From Mitsuaria sp. GD03876 (GTDB lineage: Bacteria > Pseudomonadota > Gammaproteobacteria > Burkholderiales > Burkholderiaceae_C): a stretch of DNA of 64,000 nucleotides. Numbering within the stretch: the first letter of the stretch is position 1; the number at the start of each line of letters is the position of its first letter. A program made the position numbers and the translations under genes. Below are positions 25,924 through 34,465 of this stretch, in pieces. The notes beneath the pieces are model-generated. The model saw nothing but the letters and a program-made list of their open reading frames with translations. It made no database searches and was not told the DNA's origin. The DNA lies in assembly GCF_029840635.1 (NCBI RefSeq), contig NZ_JAOCCU010000009.1, positions 1 to 64,000 of the forward strand. Direction: 5' to 3'.

Positions 25924-27453
25924 TCACTGGGTACCGCCGGCGGGCGTGTACAGGTAGGGGAATCCAGGCAGCAGCGGCACGACGGCCTGATCGACCGCGT
26001 CATGCAGCTTCAGCGAGGTGGCGCCCAGCGGCACCGCCGAGGGCTTGCACGCCGCGCCGAAACCCAGCGCGTCGGTGTCGCCGTTGGCCATGCACAAGCC
26101 GCCCATCACCGCCACGAGGGAGATGTCGACGACGTCGTCCTTCGGCCGGCGTCCGTTGGGGAATCCCGCGTTGTCGCTGCCATGCGCGAGCAGGTTGCCC
26201 ACGACGCCCAGCCGGTTCTGCTGCGCGAAGGGGACGGCCGCGATGGACGTGTTCAGGCGCAGTTCCTCGGACGCGACGACGTTGGCGGGCTGGTTGACGT
26301 TCTTGATGCCGGTGAGGAAGGTCGTCACCAGGTCGTTGCGCGGCAGGTTGGTCGGCGCGGCGTTGCCCAGCCCGAGCACCGTCGAGAGCAGCGCCGGCAG
26401 CGTGGGATGGGTCACGTAGGTGGCGAACTGCGTGTCGTCCTTGGGCTTGGACGCGTTGAAGCGGTCCTTGTCGGGCAGGCCGATCACGACCTCGTTGACC
26501 AGCGGCATGCCGAGCCGGGAGACCTGCACCCAGGCGCCGCCGGCCTTGTCGCTGTTCTGGTGCCCGGCCTTCGGGGCCGGATCGAGGATGCGCGCCTGGC
26601 GCATGCTGGCCGTGGTCCAGCCGCCGATGACCGGCTCATTGCCGGCGACCAGGCAGCTCTTGTGCACTTCCAGCGCGAGGGTCGTGACGTTCTTGCCGTC
26701 CAGCGTGTTGGGCGCGGCGTTGATTTGGGCCGGATCGGTGATCACGCCCACCGGCGCGTTCACCAGGTCGAAGATCGTTCCCAGGTTGACGGCGAAGGGA
26801 TCCTTGCGTTGCCCCGCGAAGACCTTGGCCGGCTGGGCGCACCCCGGGATCGTCACCGCATAGACGTGCTTGGCGGCGTAGGCCGCGTAGTCGGCGATGG
26901 TCTTCTTGCCGATGTTGTCGACCGGCTTGTCGAAGGTGGCGGAGCCGCCGGTGGCGTTCGTGATCGACGCCCGCGTGCCGGAGCGGCGGTCGCCCCGGAC
27001 GATGTCGACGGTGTAGGTCTCGTTGAGGTTGAGGGTGGCGGCCTTGGGGTCGGCCACGGCGCCGGACTGGATGAGCGGGATGGGCACGCTCTTGTCGCCG
27101 ATGGTCAGCGCGGTGGCCTTGAGCGAGTGCTTGAACCGGAACTGGAAGGTGATGTCTTCCTTGGCGTCGCCGTTGTTGTCGACATGGATCTCGTAGAGCG
27201 CGTTCGGATCCAGCGAGAAGTAGTTGGGGCCGCCATACGGGTCCTGCAGCGGTAGGTAGTTCGCGATGAGCGTGACGTAGTCGGTGCGGCCGGGCTCGTA
27301 GCTCATGAACAGGTAGAAATCCGTCGCGTCCGCCTTGGGGACGGTGGTGATGAATGGCGCTTCCCGATGGCTGGAGGCGAAGGCCAATCCGGCGCACAGC
27401 ACGCTGGCGGCGATGCACCCGGCGCGAAGACGCGTCGATGGGGACGGGGTCAT
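25924..27453 (-). CDS. DUF4331 family exported protein
   Basis: This 509-residue protein has a signal peptide (CIAASVLCAGLAFAS) followed directly by SSHREAPFI and DATDFYLFMSYEPGR, the typical DUF4331 N-terminus. DUF4331 continues with DNNGDAKEDITFQFRF, NRLGVVGNLLAHG and GRRPKDDVVDISL. The acidic DNNGDAKED run resembles a Ca-binding loop. The ATG at 27453 has AGGAG 9 bases upstream. It is the first gene of the long minus-strand unit and has its own sigma-type promoter element. DUF4331 genes often neighbour HupE/UreJ-like and TPR genes, from memory, but no role is established. Confidence 0.9.
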   Translation of the reverse strand: MTPSPSTRLRAGCIAASVLCAGLAFASSHREAPFITTVPKADATDFYLFMSYEPGRTDYVTLIANYLPLQDPYGGPNYFSLDPNALYEIHVDNNGDAKEDITFQFRFKHSLKATALTIGDKSVPIPLIQSGAVADPKAATLNLNETYTVDIVRGDRRSGTRASITNATGGSATFDKPVDNIGKKTIADYAAYAAKHVYAVTIPGCAQPAKVFAGQRKDPFAVNLGTIFDLVNAPVGVITDPAQINAAPNTLDGKNVTTLALEVHKSCLVAGNEPVIGGWTTASMRQARILDPAPKAGHQNSDKAGGAWVQVSRLGMPLVNEVVIGLPDKDRFNASKPKDDTQFATYVTHPTLPALLSTVLGLGNAAPTNLPRNDLVTTFLTGIKNVNQPANVVASEELRLNTSIAAVPFAQQNRLGVVGNLLAHGSDNAGFPNGRRPKDDVVDISLVAVMGGLCMANGDTDALGFGAACKPSAVPLGATSLKLHDAVDQAVVPLLPGFPYLYTPAGGTQ

Positions 27454-27765
27454 GGAGGGCTCCTCGGCGTTGAGGGAACGGTGTGGTGGAGGCGGACGGT
27501 CATGACCCGTCCAGGTCGTCTTACGCGCCGGAGACCGACTTGGATGCATGCGATCCGCGCATGTCTTGAAGGTCCAGGCCGGCGCCGTTCACGCTGGGCA
27601 AGGACGCGCCCCGTCGGGCCCGGGGCCTGTCGGCGGAATCCGGGACGCACGCGAAGCAACGCCATGCATCCGATCGGATGGGCGATGCGTACGCGCGCGC
27701 GGTCGTCGGCGAGGTCTTCATCGCGGCTGGCGTCGATCACCAGGGTGGCGAGCGTCCCCCGTGCT
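27454..27765. other. Intergenic region with the operon promoter
   Basis: These 312 bases separate the DUF4331 gene from the glycosyltransferase gene on the same strand. They contain the promoter element at 27522-27546 and an otherwise unremarkable GC-rich stretch. No terminator or small gene is evident. Confidence 0.7.
27522..27546 (-). promoter_or_regulatory. ECF-type promoter element before the DUF4331 operon (copy 3)
   Basis: The minus strand reads CATCCAAG, 13 bases, then CGTA, followed by AGAC. It lies 69 bases before the DUF4331 ATG. The first nine bases (GCATCCAAG) are identical to copy 2. Confidence 0.7.
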
Positions 27766-28725
27766 TCAAGCCCGCGACGACGCCGCGAGTTCCGGCAGTT
27801 CGTCGGCGACGACGCTGCCGGGCAATGGCCTGGCGTGCGCGCACTGGCGGCCGAGCCGGTCTCGCTCGGCGCTGCGGAGCTTGACCAGTGGGGTGTCCTG
27901 CCGTCGGCCCCAGCCCATCAAGGCGAGCATCAGGCGCCACCGTCGCCAGCCCGTGCGGGACTGGTAGAAGTAGGCGCGGTCTTGCGCCGGCAGCAGGTGG
28001 ATGTTGAACGGGCCGTCGCGTCGCATCACGACGCGTGCCGCGACGTGCATGACCAGGTACCGCGGCGAGTTGATGCCCGATAGCAGCTCGTCCCGCGCCG
28101 GACCGAGCCCTGCCAGGTAGGTGGCCTCGCCCAGCGCGAGCGCGTGTCGCAGCTCGCTTTCCCAGGCCAGGACGAATCGATCGCCCGGCGGCGCCGCGAA
28201 GCACCAGTTCTCGAGGAAGGGCCATGTCCCCGGCGCGGCAGTCGCGGCGGCGTTGCCCGCGTGGAGGTGAAAGCCGCTCAGTCCGCGCTTGCGCGTCGCC
28301 AGCGCCAGCAGCCAGTCGGGCGAGCGCGTCAGGAACAGGCTCGCGTCCATCCACAGCCCGCCATGGCGCCCGACCAGGGCGACCCGAAGCCAATCCGCTT
28401 GGCGATAGGCCGCCCAGGTGTCGAATGACTCGGGCATCGGCTGCCCATCGAGCGCTTCGGCGATCACGCCAGGGTGCAACACGCGGATGTCGTAGTCCGG
28501 CGCGTGACGCCGCCAGTTGGCGACGCAGGCCGCGACCACCGGGGGCAGCTCGCGGGTGTGCCAATAGGACCAGATGACGCGAGGGACTCGCCGTCTTTCC
28601 GGCATGACATGGGCCTGGCTGGTCCAGCTCGGCAGCGAGCGGGAGGATCGAGTGCAAGCGCGATGAAGCAGGCGGGTGACCGGCCGCATCACTGCGAGGA
28701 TCGTCGAGCAGAGGGTGAGCTTCAT
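27766..28725 (-). CDS. Capsular polysaccharide synthesis-type glycosyltransferase (GT32-like)
   Basis: This 319-residue protein carries the Caps_synth/GT32 pattern: PRVIWSYWHTRELPP near residue 48, then YDIRVLHP, and the nucleotide-sugar site ADWLRVALVGRHGGLWMDASLFL with the metal-binding Asp. Such enzymes transfer sugars to polysaccharide or lipid acceptors at the cytosolic face. The ATG at 28725 begins the family alignment; upstream sequence in frame is shadow. It is a lone gene with no neighbouring polysaccharide cluster, next to the gene-poor region with the glmS fragment, which hints at acquisition. Sugar and acceptor unknown. Confidence 0.82.
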   Translation of the reverse strand: MKLTLCSTILAVMRPVTRLLHRACTRSSRSLPSWTSQAHVMPERRRVPRVIWSYWHTRELPPVVAACVANWRRHAPDYDIRVLHPGVIAEALDGQPMPESFDTWAAYRQADWLRVALVGRHGGLWMDASLFLTRSPDWLLALATRKRGLSGFHLHAGNAAATAAPGTWPFLENWCFAAPPGDRFVLAWESELRHALALGEATYLAGLGPARDELLSGINSPRYLVMHVAARVVMRRDGPFNIHLLPAQDRAYFYQSRTGWRRWRLMLALMGWGRRQDTPLVKLRSAERDRLGRQCAHARPLPGSVVADELPELAASSRA

Positions 28726-29153
28726 GGCCGCCGATGCAGCGTGGTCGCGCTGCAGGCCATGAGATGGAGGGGGAAGAACGTCGCGCCGTGCATGGTGGAG
28801 GTCGCCGTGGTTCTTCCATGGACGACTGGCACTGCGTGTGCGCTCCACCGGGAAGCGGCGTGGGTACTGCGATGGCCTGTTGTACAGGGCACGGTTCGGC
28901 GCGGGGCGGGCGGCGCGAAGTCGTGGCGGTGAGGGCGAAGTCAACGGTCGCAGACTTCGTTGGTTGGGAACAAGTCAGCCGGGTCGATCCGTTCGGGCTG
29001 GGGTACTCCGATGGCGCAGGGGCCTTGGGCGAGTCCATTGCGCGCCGACGAGGCGCTGCCGCCTCAAGGCCGCGGGACGCAACGGCGTCCCGTCCAGGGG
29101 AGTCCTCCGGTCTTGACCTTCAGAGCGTTACTGCGGCGCGCACACCAGTGTTA
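28726..29153. other. Gene-poor stretch
   Basis: No convincing gene lies here. Several overlapping short open frames on the + strand lack ribosome sites, family motifs or coding-like third-position bias. The stretch ends where the glmS-like fragment begins and may be decayed foreign DNA. Confidence 0.6.
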
Positions 29154-29262
29154 GAGAAGCTCAAGAGCAACATGCAGGAAGGGGGGGCGCAAGGAGGGCG
29201 CTGTGCGTGGTCGCAGGCGGCGGCACGAAATCGACTGAGAGCAAGCGGCTGCATGTGATCCG
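29154..29262 (+). pseudogene. Degraded fragment of glmS
   Basis: The first 28 bases (29154-29181) are identical to glmS 18495-18522, and 29247-29262 matches glmS at about 18589-18604. The blocks are 109 bases apart overall here against 110 in glmS, so the segment is collinear and has diverged in between (codons for [10 protein letters not shown] through GLHVIRM). It has frameshifts and an in-frame stop and cannot be functional. It is a relic of a duplication or of an element that carried glmS sequence. Confidence 0.85.
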
Positions 29263-29317
29263 AATGCGGCAGGATCCAATGATCGAGCGGAACTGGTGCT
29301 AGGTCGATGCGCGAGTG

Positions 29318-30067
29318 CTATGTGCGTGCCGTAGTCAGCTCGATGAGTTTGCTGCCGAAATTGCGCAGGATGAAGACCCGGGCAAAGCCTGTCCTGAAGG
29401 TCGCCGTCTCCACCTGGTCCGCGCTGTTGAACCAGGTCGACATCGTCCCGCTGTCGGTGACGATCACCAGCCAAGCTTCATCGCACTGACGCAGGTACTC
29501 AACAATGTTGGCATCCTTGGTGTCGATGATGGCGCCCACAATGTCCGACGTCATCGGCTCCGCCCAAGTCGAGCCAGTGGTGCCAAAGAAGCTCTCCGTC
29601 AGGCCGTCGAAACGCGCCACTCGGATGTAGTCGACTTCCTCGGGGAAGTAGTCGCGGTTGACCCAGTCGTATTGCTCGCGACTGGAGATCGTGCCTTCGG
29701 GCGGGACGTTTCGCTTGGCCAATTCGGAAATCTTGGCGGCCAGAGGTTCGATGTCCTTGCGGCGATAGGACAGGTCCTTCAGGTGGACGCAGCAGTCGAT
29801 GGGCGGAGCACCTTCGCCGTCGTATAGCACCTTCGCGCGCTGGACGATCTGGTGGCGAATGGCCTCCCGGCCTTGCATGGGAACGGGCTGACTGTCCTTG
29901 GCGCGGTGCAGCTCGGTGATCTCGATCCCGATAATGCGATCGGCGGCGTTAACCAAGAAGTCCGGCTGTTCGCGCTCGTCGATGGCGCCTTGCGGGAAGT
30001 CAGCGAGCAGGTCACGGACTCGGTCGAGGTATCGGCGTTCGAGGTCCTTCTTGGCTTGGCGGGTCAT
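29318..30067 (-). CDS. Hypothetical protein, possibly nuclease-like
   Basis: This protein is 249 residues from the ATG at 30067, chosen because MTRQAKKDLERRYLDRVRDLL begins a compact domain; the frame continues upstream without support. I recognise no family. An acidic-hydrophobic run DFLVNAADRIIGIEITELHR resembles the D...ExK core of PD-(D/E)XK nucleases, but with Thr in place of Lys, so catalysis is doubtful. The C-terminal half has WLVIVTDSGTMSTWF and FARVFILRNF strands. Base composition is less GC-rich than the neighbours, and the gene lies next to the glmS relic, suggesting an accessory or transferred gene. Confidence 0.6.
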   Translation of the reverse strand: MTRQAKKDLERRYLDRVRDLLADFPQGAIDEREQPDFLVNAADRIIGIEITELHRAKDSQPVPMQGREAIRHQIVQRAKVLYDGEGAPPIDCCVHLKDLSYRRKDIEPLAAKISELAKRNVPPEGTISSREQYDWVNRDYFPEEVDYIRVARFDGLTESFFGTTGSTWAEPMTSDIVGAIIDTKDANIVEYLRQCDEAWLVIVTDSGTMSTWFNSADQVETATFRTGFARVFILRNFGSKLIELTTART

Positions 30068-30279
30068 GCGGAGATGGTGAATGGGGAATCCAACAGTGTC
30101 TCCGCCGGGGCCAGTGTCTGCGCAGCTGCATGCCGCAAAACTGCCCGAAGCATCTTGGCGGACATGTTTGTTATCGACGCTTCGAGCGTTGCCGAATTGA
30201 GCGAGCGGATCCGTCAGCAAGGCTGAATTGGGCTGGCGAAGATCGATAGCTTTGCGAAGACTACGAAGATGGTTAAGAA

Positions 30280-30684
30280 ATGACGCGTCTCCAATCGATC
30301 CTCCTGGGCGCCGTGCTCCTCGGCGGCGGCGTCGCCGCCTGGTATTTCGGCAGTTCCTACGTCACCACCTTCCAGGGGGGCATCGACGAGAAGGCCGAGT
30401 GGTCCGTCCTTCAAGCCGCGTACCAGACCAACAAGGACAAGACCACCGAAGGCTGTTCACCGCTGAGCTACGCCTATCGCGACTCGAAGGCCATTGGTTT
30501 CCAGTCGCCGCAAGGCCGGGTCTGGATCCTGACGACGCCCAGCGCCGATGGCGCCGTCAAGGCGATGCCGGAGGGCGTGAAGTTCTACGCCCCGAAGAGC
30601 GGCCTTGACGCCGCCGTCGCCGGCGTGAGCGACCCCAAGGTCCTCGCCTTCATCCGCCAGAACGCGATCCCCGGCTGTCCATGA
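30280..30684 (+). CDS. Small membrane-anchored hypothetical protein
   Basis: This 134-residue protein has one N-terminal hydrophobic segment (about 5-24, SILLGAVLLGGGVAAWYF), either signal anchor or uncleaved signal. The periplasmic remainder is 110 residues with two cysteines (GCSPL and the final PGCP) that could form a disulfide. The ribosome site is weak (TTAAGAA). No family recognised. Confidence 0.65.
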   Translation: MTRLQSILLGAVLLGGGVAAWYFGSSYVTTFQGGIDEKAEWSVLQAAYQTNKDKTTEGCSPLSYAYRDSKAIGFQSPQGRVWILTTPSADGAVKAMPEGVKFYAPKSGLDAAVAGVSDPKVLAFIRQNAIPGCP

Positions 30685-30722
30685 CCGAGAAGTGGGCCGT
30701 CGCGCGCGGGGCCCCGATGTGG

Positions 30723-31673
30723 CTATGCCGGCGTCAACATGCCCTGGGCCGCCGAATCGATGACGGCCTCGACATCGTCTTCGGCGTTCATGAAGGCGCG
30801 GATGCAAAGGTCGACGAAGCCGCGCACCTTCGGATCCATGTAGCGGCTTGACGCAAACAAGGCATGAACAGGGGCCGGCTCTTCTGCCCACCCTGGCAAC
30901 ACCCGTTGGAGCGACCCGTCCGCCACATGCGCAGCAGCCATGAAGCGTGGCAACTGCGCGATGCCGATGCCCTCCAGCGCCAGATTCTTGGCCGCGACCG
31001 TGCTGCTCACGGCAGCGCGCGGCGGCTCTGAGATCTCCGCGGTTTCCGAACCGTTGAGGAGGGTCCAGAACGGACGCCCGCGTCGCGTTTTCATGATGAG
31101 GTCATGGTTGGCCAAGTCCCCGACCGCCGACAGCGCCGGAGCGTCGCGCAGGTAGCCAGGAGCCGCGTACAGCCCGTATGCCACCTCGCCCAACCGGCGC
31201 GCTGACAGGCCCGAGTCGGGCAGCGCGCCGACGCGGATGGCCACGTCGACCCCCTCGTGAATGATGTCCACCAGGCGGTTCGTGTACTCCGCCTCGATGG
31301 TCACCTTCGGAGACACCTTCAGGAAGGCTGCAAGCCACCGGTCCACCACGAGGGGGCCGTACTCGGACCCCGCCGTGATCTTGAGCAGCCCTTTCGGCTC
31401 TCCAGACTGTTGGGCGACGGCGGCCTCGGCGGCCTCCGCGGCCGACAGGATGCAGACGGCCCGCTCCAGGTAGTCGCGCCCGACCTCGGTGACGCTCAGC
31501 CGGCGCGTCGAGCGGGTCAGCAGCCGCGCTCCGAGCTTCTCCTCCATGCGCGAAACGATGCGGCTGAGCCTGGCCTTGTCGGTGCCCAGGCGGTCGGCGG
31601 CCGTCGTGAACGAGCCGTCGGTCACCACGGCAACGAAGGCCCGCATCTCGGCCAAGTCGATTGATGTCGTCAT
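30723..31673 (-). CDS. LysR-family transcriptional regulator
   Basis: This 316-residue protein has the LysR winged helix-turn-helix at residues 5-65 (MRAFVAVVTDGSFTTAADRLGTDKARLSRIVSRMEEKLGARLL in pieces) and a two-lobed effector domain (about 90-295) of the DmlR/CrgA-like group. The ATG at 31673 is the normal LysR start. It diverges from an NADP-oxidoreductase-like gene 110 bases away, and a TTTGTGG/CCACAAA inverted repeat lies between them. Repressor or activator of the two downstream oxidoreductases is the likely role. The effector is unknown. Confidence 0.92.
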   Translation of the reverse strand: MTTSIDLAEMRAFVAVVTDGSFTTAADRLGTDKARLSRIVSRMEEKLGARLLTRSTRRLSVTEVGRDYLERAVCILSAAEAAEAAVAQQSGEPKGLLKITAGSEYGPLVVDRWLAAFLKVSPKVTIEAEYTNRLVDIIHEGVDVAIRVGALPDSGLSARRLGEVAYGLYAAPGYLRDAPALSAVGDLANHDLIMKTRRGRPFWTLLNGSETAEISEPPRAAVSSTVAAKNLALEGIGIAQLPRFMAAAHVADGSLQRVLPGWAEEPAPVHALFASSRYMDPKVRGFVDLCIRAFMNAEDDVEAVIDSAAQGMLTPA

Positions 31674-31682
31674 GGACAACAG

Positions 31683-31724
31683 TTTGTGGCACGGAGATCC
31701 ATTTATCAATGTTGGACCCACAAA
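31683..31724. promoter_or_regulatory. Inverted repeat between the LysR gene and its divergent neighbour
   Basis: TTTGTGG (31683-31689) and its exact complement CCACAAA (31718-31724) flank a 28-base AT-richer core containing ATTTATCAAT. The position suits LysR binding and a divergent promoter. The long spacing is unusual for one LysR box. Confidence 0.4.
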
Positions 31725-31783
31725 TAGAGTGGCGTTGTCGGTCGGCGGAAACCGCCGACTTCACCGTCAACTGGGACCTTCAC

Positions 31784-32587
31784 ATGACACAAACCATCGG
31801 AATCATCGGCTCCGGCCTCGCCGGCAAAGCCGTGGCCCACCTCGCCGTCGCGGCGGGCCGCAAAGTCGTGATCAGCAATTCGCGCGGCCCGGAATCCCTG
31901 GCCGCGCTGGTCAAGGAACTCGGTCCGCTGGCCCGTGCCGGCACGGTCGATGAGGCCATCGCCGCCGCTGACATCGTCGCGCTGTCCATCCCGCTGCCCC
32001 GGTTCGAGTCGCTGCCAGCGGCCAGGTTTGCCGGCAAGGTGGTCATCGACCAAACCAACTACTACCCCGGCATGGGCGACTTCCGCAGGGCCGACCTGGA
32101 CAACGGCGAGCTCACCTCGAGCGAGCTCATCCAGACGTACCTGGCCGGCGCGAAAGTGGTCAAGGGCATCCACAACATCGGCTGGCACCACATGCAGTTC
32201 AACGCGCGGCCGAAGGGCGATGACCAGCGCACCACGCTGCCGATCGCAGGGGATGACGCGGCAGCCAAGGCCGTCGTCTCGCAGTTCATCCAGGACGTGG
32301 GCTACGACGTGCTCGATGTCGGTTCGCTCGCCAACAGCTGGCGCATCGAGCCCAACACGCCGATCTACTTCTGGCCGTACGCGCCCACGATCCCTGAAGG
32401 CCTGACCCAGGAGCAGGCGAAGAAGGTCTACCAGCAAGCCGGCAAGCCGCTGACGCCGGACGCGGCTCGACGGATCGTCGACACGACGGTACGCCCATCC
32501 CCGATCGGCGGCACGTTGGACGGCCTTCCGCCGATCCACATCGCGCTCTTTCTCGAACTGGCGAGCGCCGACACCGTTCAGCGCTAA
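31784..32587 (+). CDS. NADP-binding oxidoreductase (F420-dependent NADP reductase-like family)
   Basis: This 267-residue protein has an N-terminal Rossmann fold (GIIGSGLAGKAVAHLA, then VISNSRGPESL, where Asn/Ser/Arg suggest NADP over NAD). The ADIVALSIPL and VIDQTNYYPG strands follow. It belongs to the NAD-binding F420-oxidoreductase/YrpG-like group; the F420 itself is unlikely in Burkholderiales, so another acceptor is probable. It starts 110 bases from the divergent LysR gene and is followed by a short-chain dehydrogenase on the same strand. Confidence 0.85.
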   Translation: MTQTIGIIGSGLAGKAVAHLAVAAGRKVVISNSRGPESLAALVKELGPLARAGTVDEAIAAADIVALSIPLPRFESLPAARFAGKVVIDQTNYYPGMGDFRRADLDNGELTSSELIQTYLAGAKVVKGIHNIGWHHMQFNARPKGDDQRTTLPIAGDDAAAKAVVSQFIQDVGYDVLDVGSLANSWRIEPNTPIYFWPYAPTIPEGLTQEQAKKVYQQAGKPLTPDAARRIVDTTVRPSPIGGTLDGLPPIHIALFLELASADTVQR

Positions 32588-32688
32588 CCCACCGCCCTTC
32601 GCATCGCGATGACGACAGGCCGGCCGTGCGTTGCCGGCCGGTCATTTCCCATTCGCGAGGCAGACGAGTTAGACGAGAAGGAAACCCC

Positions 32689-33456
32689 ATGTCCAAGTCA
32701 CTGACAAACAAGACCGCGCTGGTCACCGGCGGATCACGCGGCATCGGGCGCGCCATCGCGGAGCGCCTCGCGGCGGAGGGTGCGACGGTCGCGCTCACCT
32801 ACAGCCAAAGCAAGGCGGGGGCCGATGAGGCCGTTGCTGCGATCACGAAAGCCGGCGGCGCGGCGTTCGCGCTCCACGCCGACCTCCTGGACGCCCGCGC
32901 GATCCCGACGCTGTTCGAGCGCCTGGACCTCGAACTCACCCAGCGAAACGGCAGCAACACGCTCGATATCCTGGTCAACAACGCCGGCAACTCCGGTTGG
33001 GGCGGTCTGGCAGACGCGACGCCGGAGAGCTGGGACACCATCGTCGCGGTCCACGCGCGTGCGCCGTTCTTCGTGGTGCAAGCCGCGCTGAGCCGCCTGG
33101 CCAACGGCGGACGCATCGTCAACATCTCCTCCGGCGCCGGCATCCGCGCGATGAATGTCGTCCCGATCTATTCGATGGCGAAGGCGGCGATCAACAACCT
33201 GACTCACGCGCTTGCCGCGGAGCTTGGCCCGAAGCAGATCACCGTCAATGCGGTCGCACCTGGCTGGATCAGCACCGACATGAATGCGGCGGTTCGCGAG
33301 AACGCCGAGATGGTGAAGGCCATCGAAGGCGACACCGCCCTGGGTCGGTTCGGCGAGACCGCCGAAGTCGCCGCCGTCGTCGCCTTCCTGGCGTCGAATG
33401 AAGGCCGCTGGGTGACCGCGCAGATCATCGAGGCGAGCGGCGGCTACAAGCTCTGA
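32689..33456 (+). CDS. Short-chain dehydrogenase/reductase
   Basis: This 255-residue classical SDR has the cofactor loop TGGSRGIGRA, NNAG at about 95, catalytic Ser in NISSGAG, and Tyr/Lys in IYSMAKAA. It resembles 3-oxoacyl-ACP reductase-like SDRs (FabG group), but no substrate can be assigned. The ATG at 32689 has GAGAAGGAAA just upstream. It probably shares LysR control with the preceding oxidoreductase. Confidence 0.92.
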   Translation: MSKSLTNKTALVTGGSRGIGRAIAERLAAEGATVALTYSQSKAGADEAVAAITKAGGAAFALHADLLDARAIPTLFERLDLELTQRNGSNTLDILVNNAGNSGWGGLADATPESWDTIVAVHARAPFFVVQAALSRLANGGRIVNISSGAGIRAMNVVPIYSMAKAAINNLTHALAAELGPKQITVNAVAPGWISTDMNAAVRENAEMVKAIEGDTALGRFGETAEVAAVVAFLASNEGRWVTAQIIEASGGYKL

Positions 33457-33461
33457 GCCCC

Positions 33462-33722
33462 TCACCCCAACGCCACCCAATCCGACACGAAGTTCCCCTC
33501 CCCATCCGGCTTCTGCGGCGCCAGCGTGCTCACCAGCGTCGCGAGCGTCCTTGTCGACACCCGGCACGCTTCCTCCGCGGTCGCGTACTCGCCGTGCAGC
33601 AGCAGTTTCTGATGGTGGGTCTGTCCGTCGCGCTCGAAGCGTCGTACCAGCACCGGCGTGAATTTGCCGGACGGGCACGCATCGCAACTCGACTCGACGG
33701 TCAATCGCATCGCGTGGCTCAT
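33462..33722 (-). CDS. Small hypothetical protein
   Basis: This 86-residue protein starts from the ATG at 33722 (MSHAMRLTVE). It contains a CDAC pair near residue 14, then VLVRRFERDGQTHHQKLLLHGEYATAEEAC. It is basic and soluble. No family recognised. It is convergent with the SDR gene, with 5 bases between. Confidence 0.6.
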   Translation of the reverse strand: MSHAMRLTVESSCDACPSGKFTPVLVRRFERDGQTHHQKLLLHGEYATAEEACRVSTRTLATLVSTLAPQKPDGEGNFVSDWVALG

Positions 33723-33839
33723 CGAAATTCCCAACAACCGTTCTTGTGGGAAGAGCCTACGCGCCCACCCGGGCGAGCGCGCCCAGCCGGCAGGCCGTCG
33801 CGCTGTCGGCATCCAGGCGGGGGCGGCGTCGGTCCCGGC

Positions 33840-34265
33840 CTACGGCGGCGAGGCCTCCGGCCGCTCGGCCAGCCGTGACAGCACCGCCTTCAACTGCGCC
33901 AGCATCAACGGCTTGGTCAGGTAGGCATCCATCCCGGCCGCGCGGCACTCCTCCTCCTCCGCCCGCCCCGAGTGCGCCGTCAGCGCCACGATCGAGAAGC
34001 GCGGCATCTCCCCGGCCGCCTGCCGCCGCCGCAACTCCCGCGTGGCCTGCACGCCGGTGACGCCGGGCATCGACATGTCCATCAGCACGATGGCCGGGGC
34101 CTCCGCCAGGCAGGCCTCGATGGCCTCCGCCGCGCTGCTCGCCAGCGCCACCGCGTAGCCCAGCAGCCGCACCATCTCCGACGCCAGCAGGCGATTGACG
34201 GCGTCGTCGTCGACGACGAGCACGAGCACCGGGGGCGGCGGGGCGGGCGAAGCGGTGTCCATCAT
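33840..34265 (-). CDS. Orphan receiver-domain protein (CheY-like)
   Basis: This 141-residue single receiver domain has the acidic pair in LVVDDDAVNR, the phospho-acceptor in LMDMSMPGVTG, Thr in ALTAHS and Lys in LTKPL. There is no output domain. The VDDDAVNR form is typical of receivers split from hybrid histidine kinases. Start ATG 34265 or 34262 (two adjacent Met codons). No kinase is nearby, so it probably serves a phosphorelay encoded elsewhere. Confidence 0.88.
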   Translation of the reverse strand: MMDTASPAPPPPVLVLVVDDDAVNRLLASEMVRLLGYAVALASSAAEAIEACLAEAPAIVLMDMSMPGVTGVQATRELRRRQAAGEMPRFSIVALTAHSGRAEEEECRAAGMDAYLTKPLMLAQLKAVLSRLAERPEASPP

Positions 34266-34465
34266 GTGCGGGCAGTCAGCTGGCAGTGGTGGGCATCGAC
34301 ATCGGGCAACAGGCGTTCCCAAGCCGGCGGGCCGCGCGTCGAGGAGGCGATCCGCGGGCCGCGCATTCTCGATCCGGCGTTGAAAGTGTTTGCGCCGGAG
34401 CGGACTTACCAAGCCCGGGGCGAATTTCTACAGTGGGCACGTCCCCCTTTGAAAGGAATCCCGAC

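Noticed and set aside
28726-29153. Small + strand frames (for example at 28734-29258 and 28960-29154) as genes
   Set aside because: They overlap each other, lack ribosome sites and recognisable motifs, and run into the broken glmS fragment.
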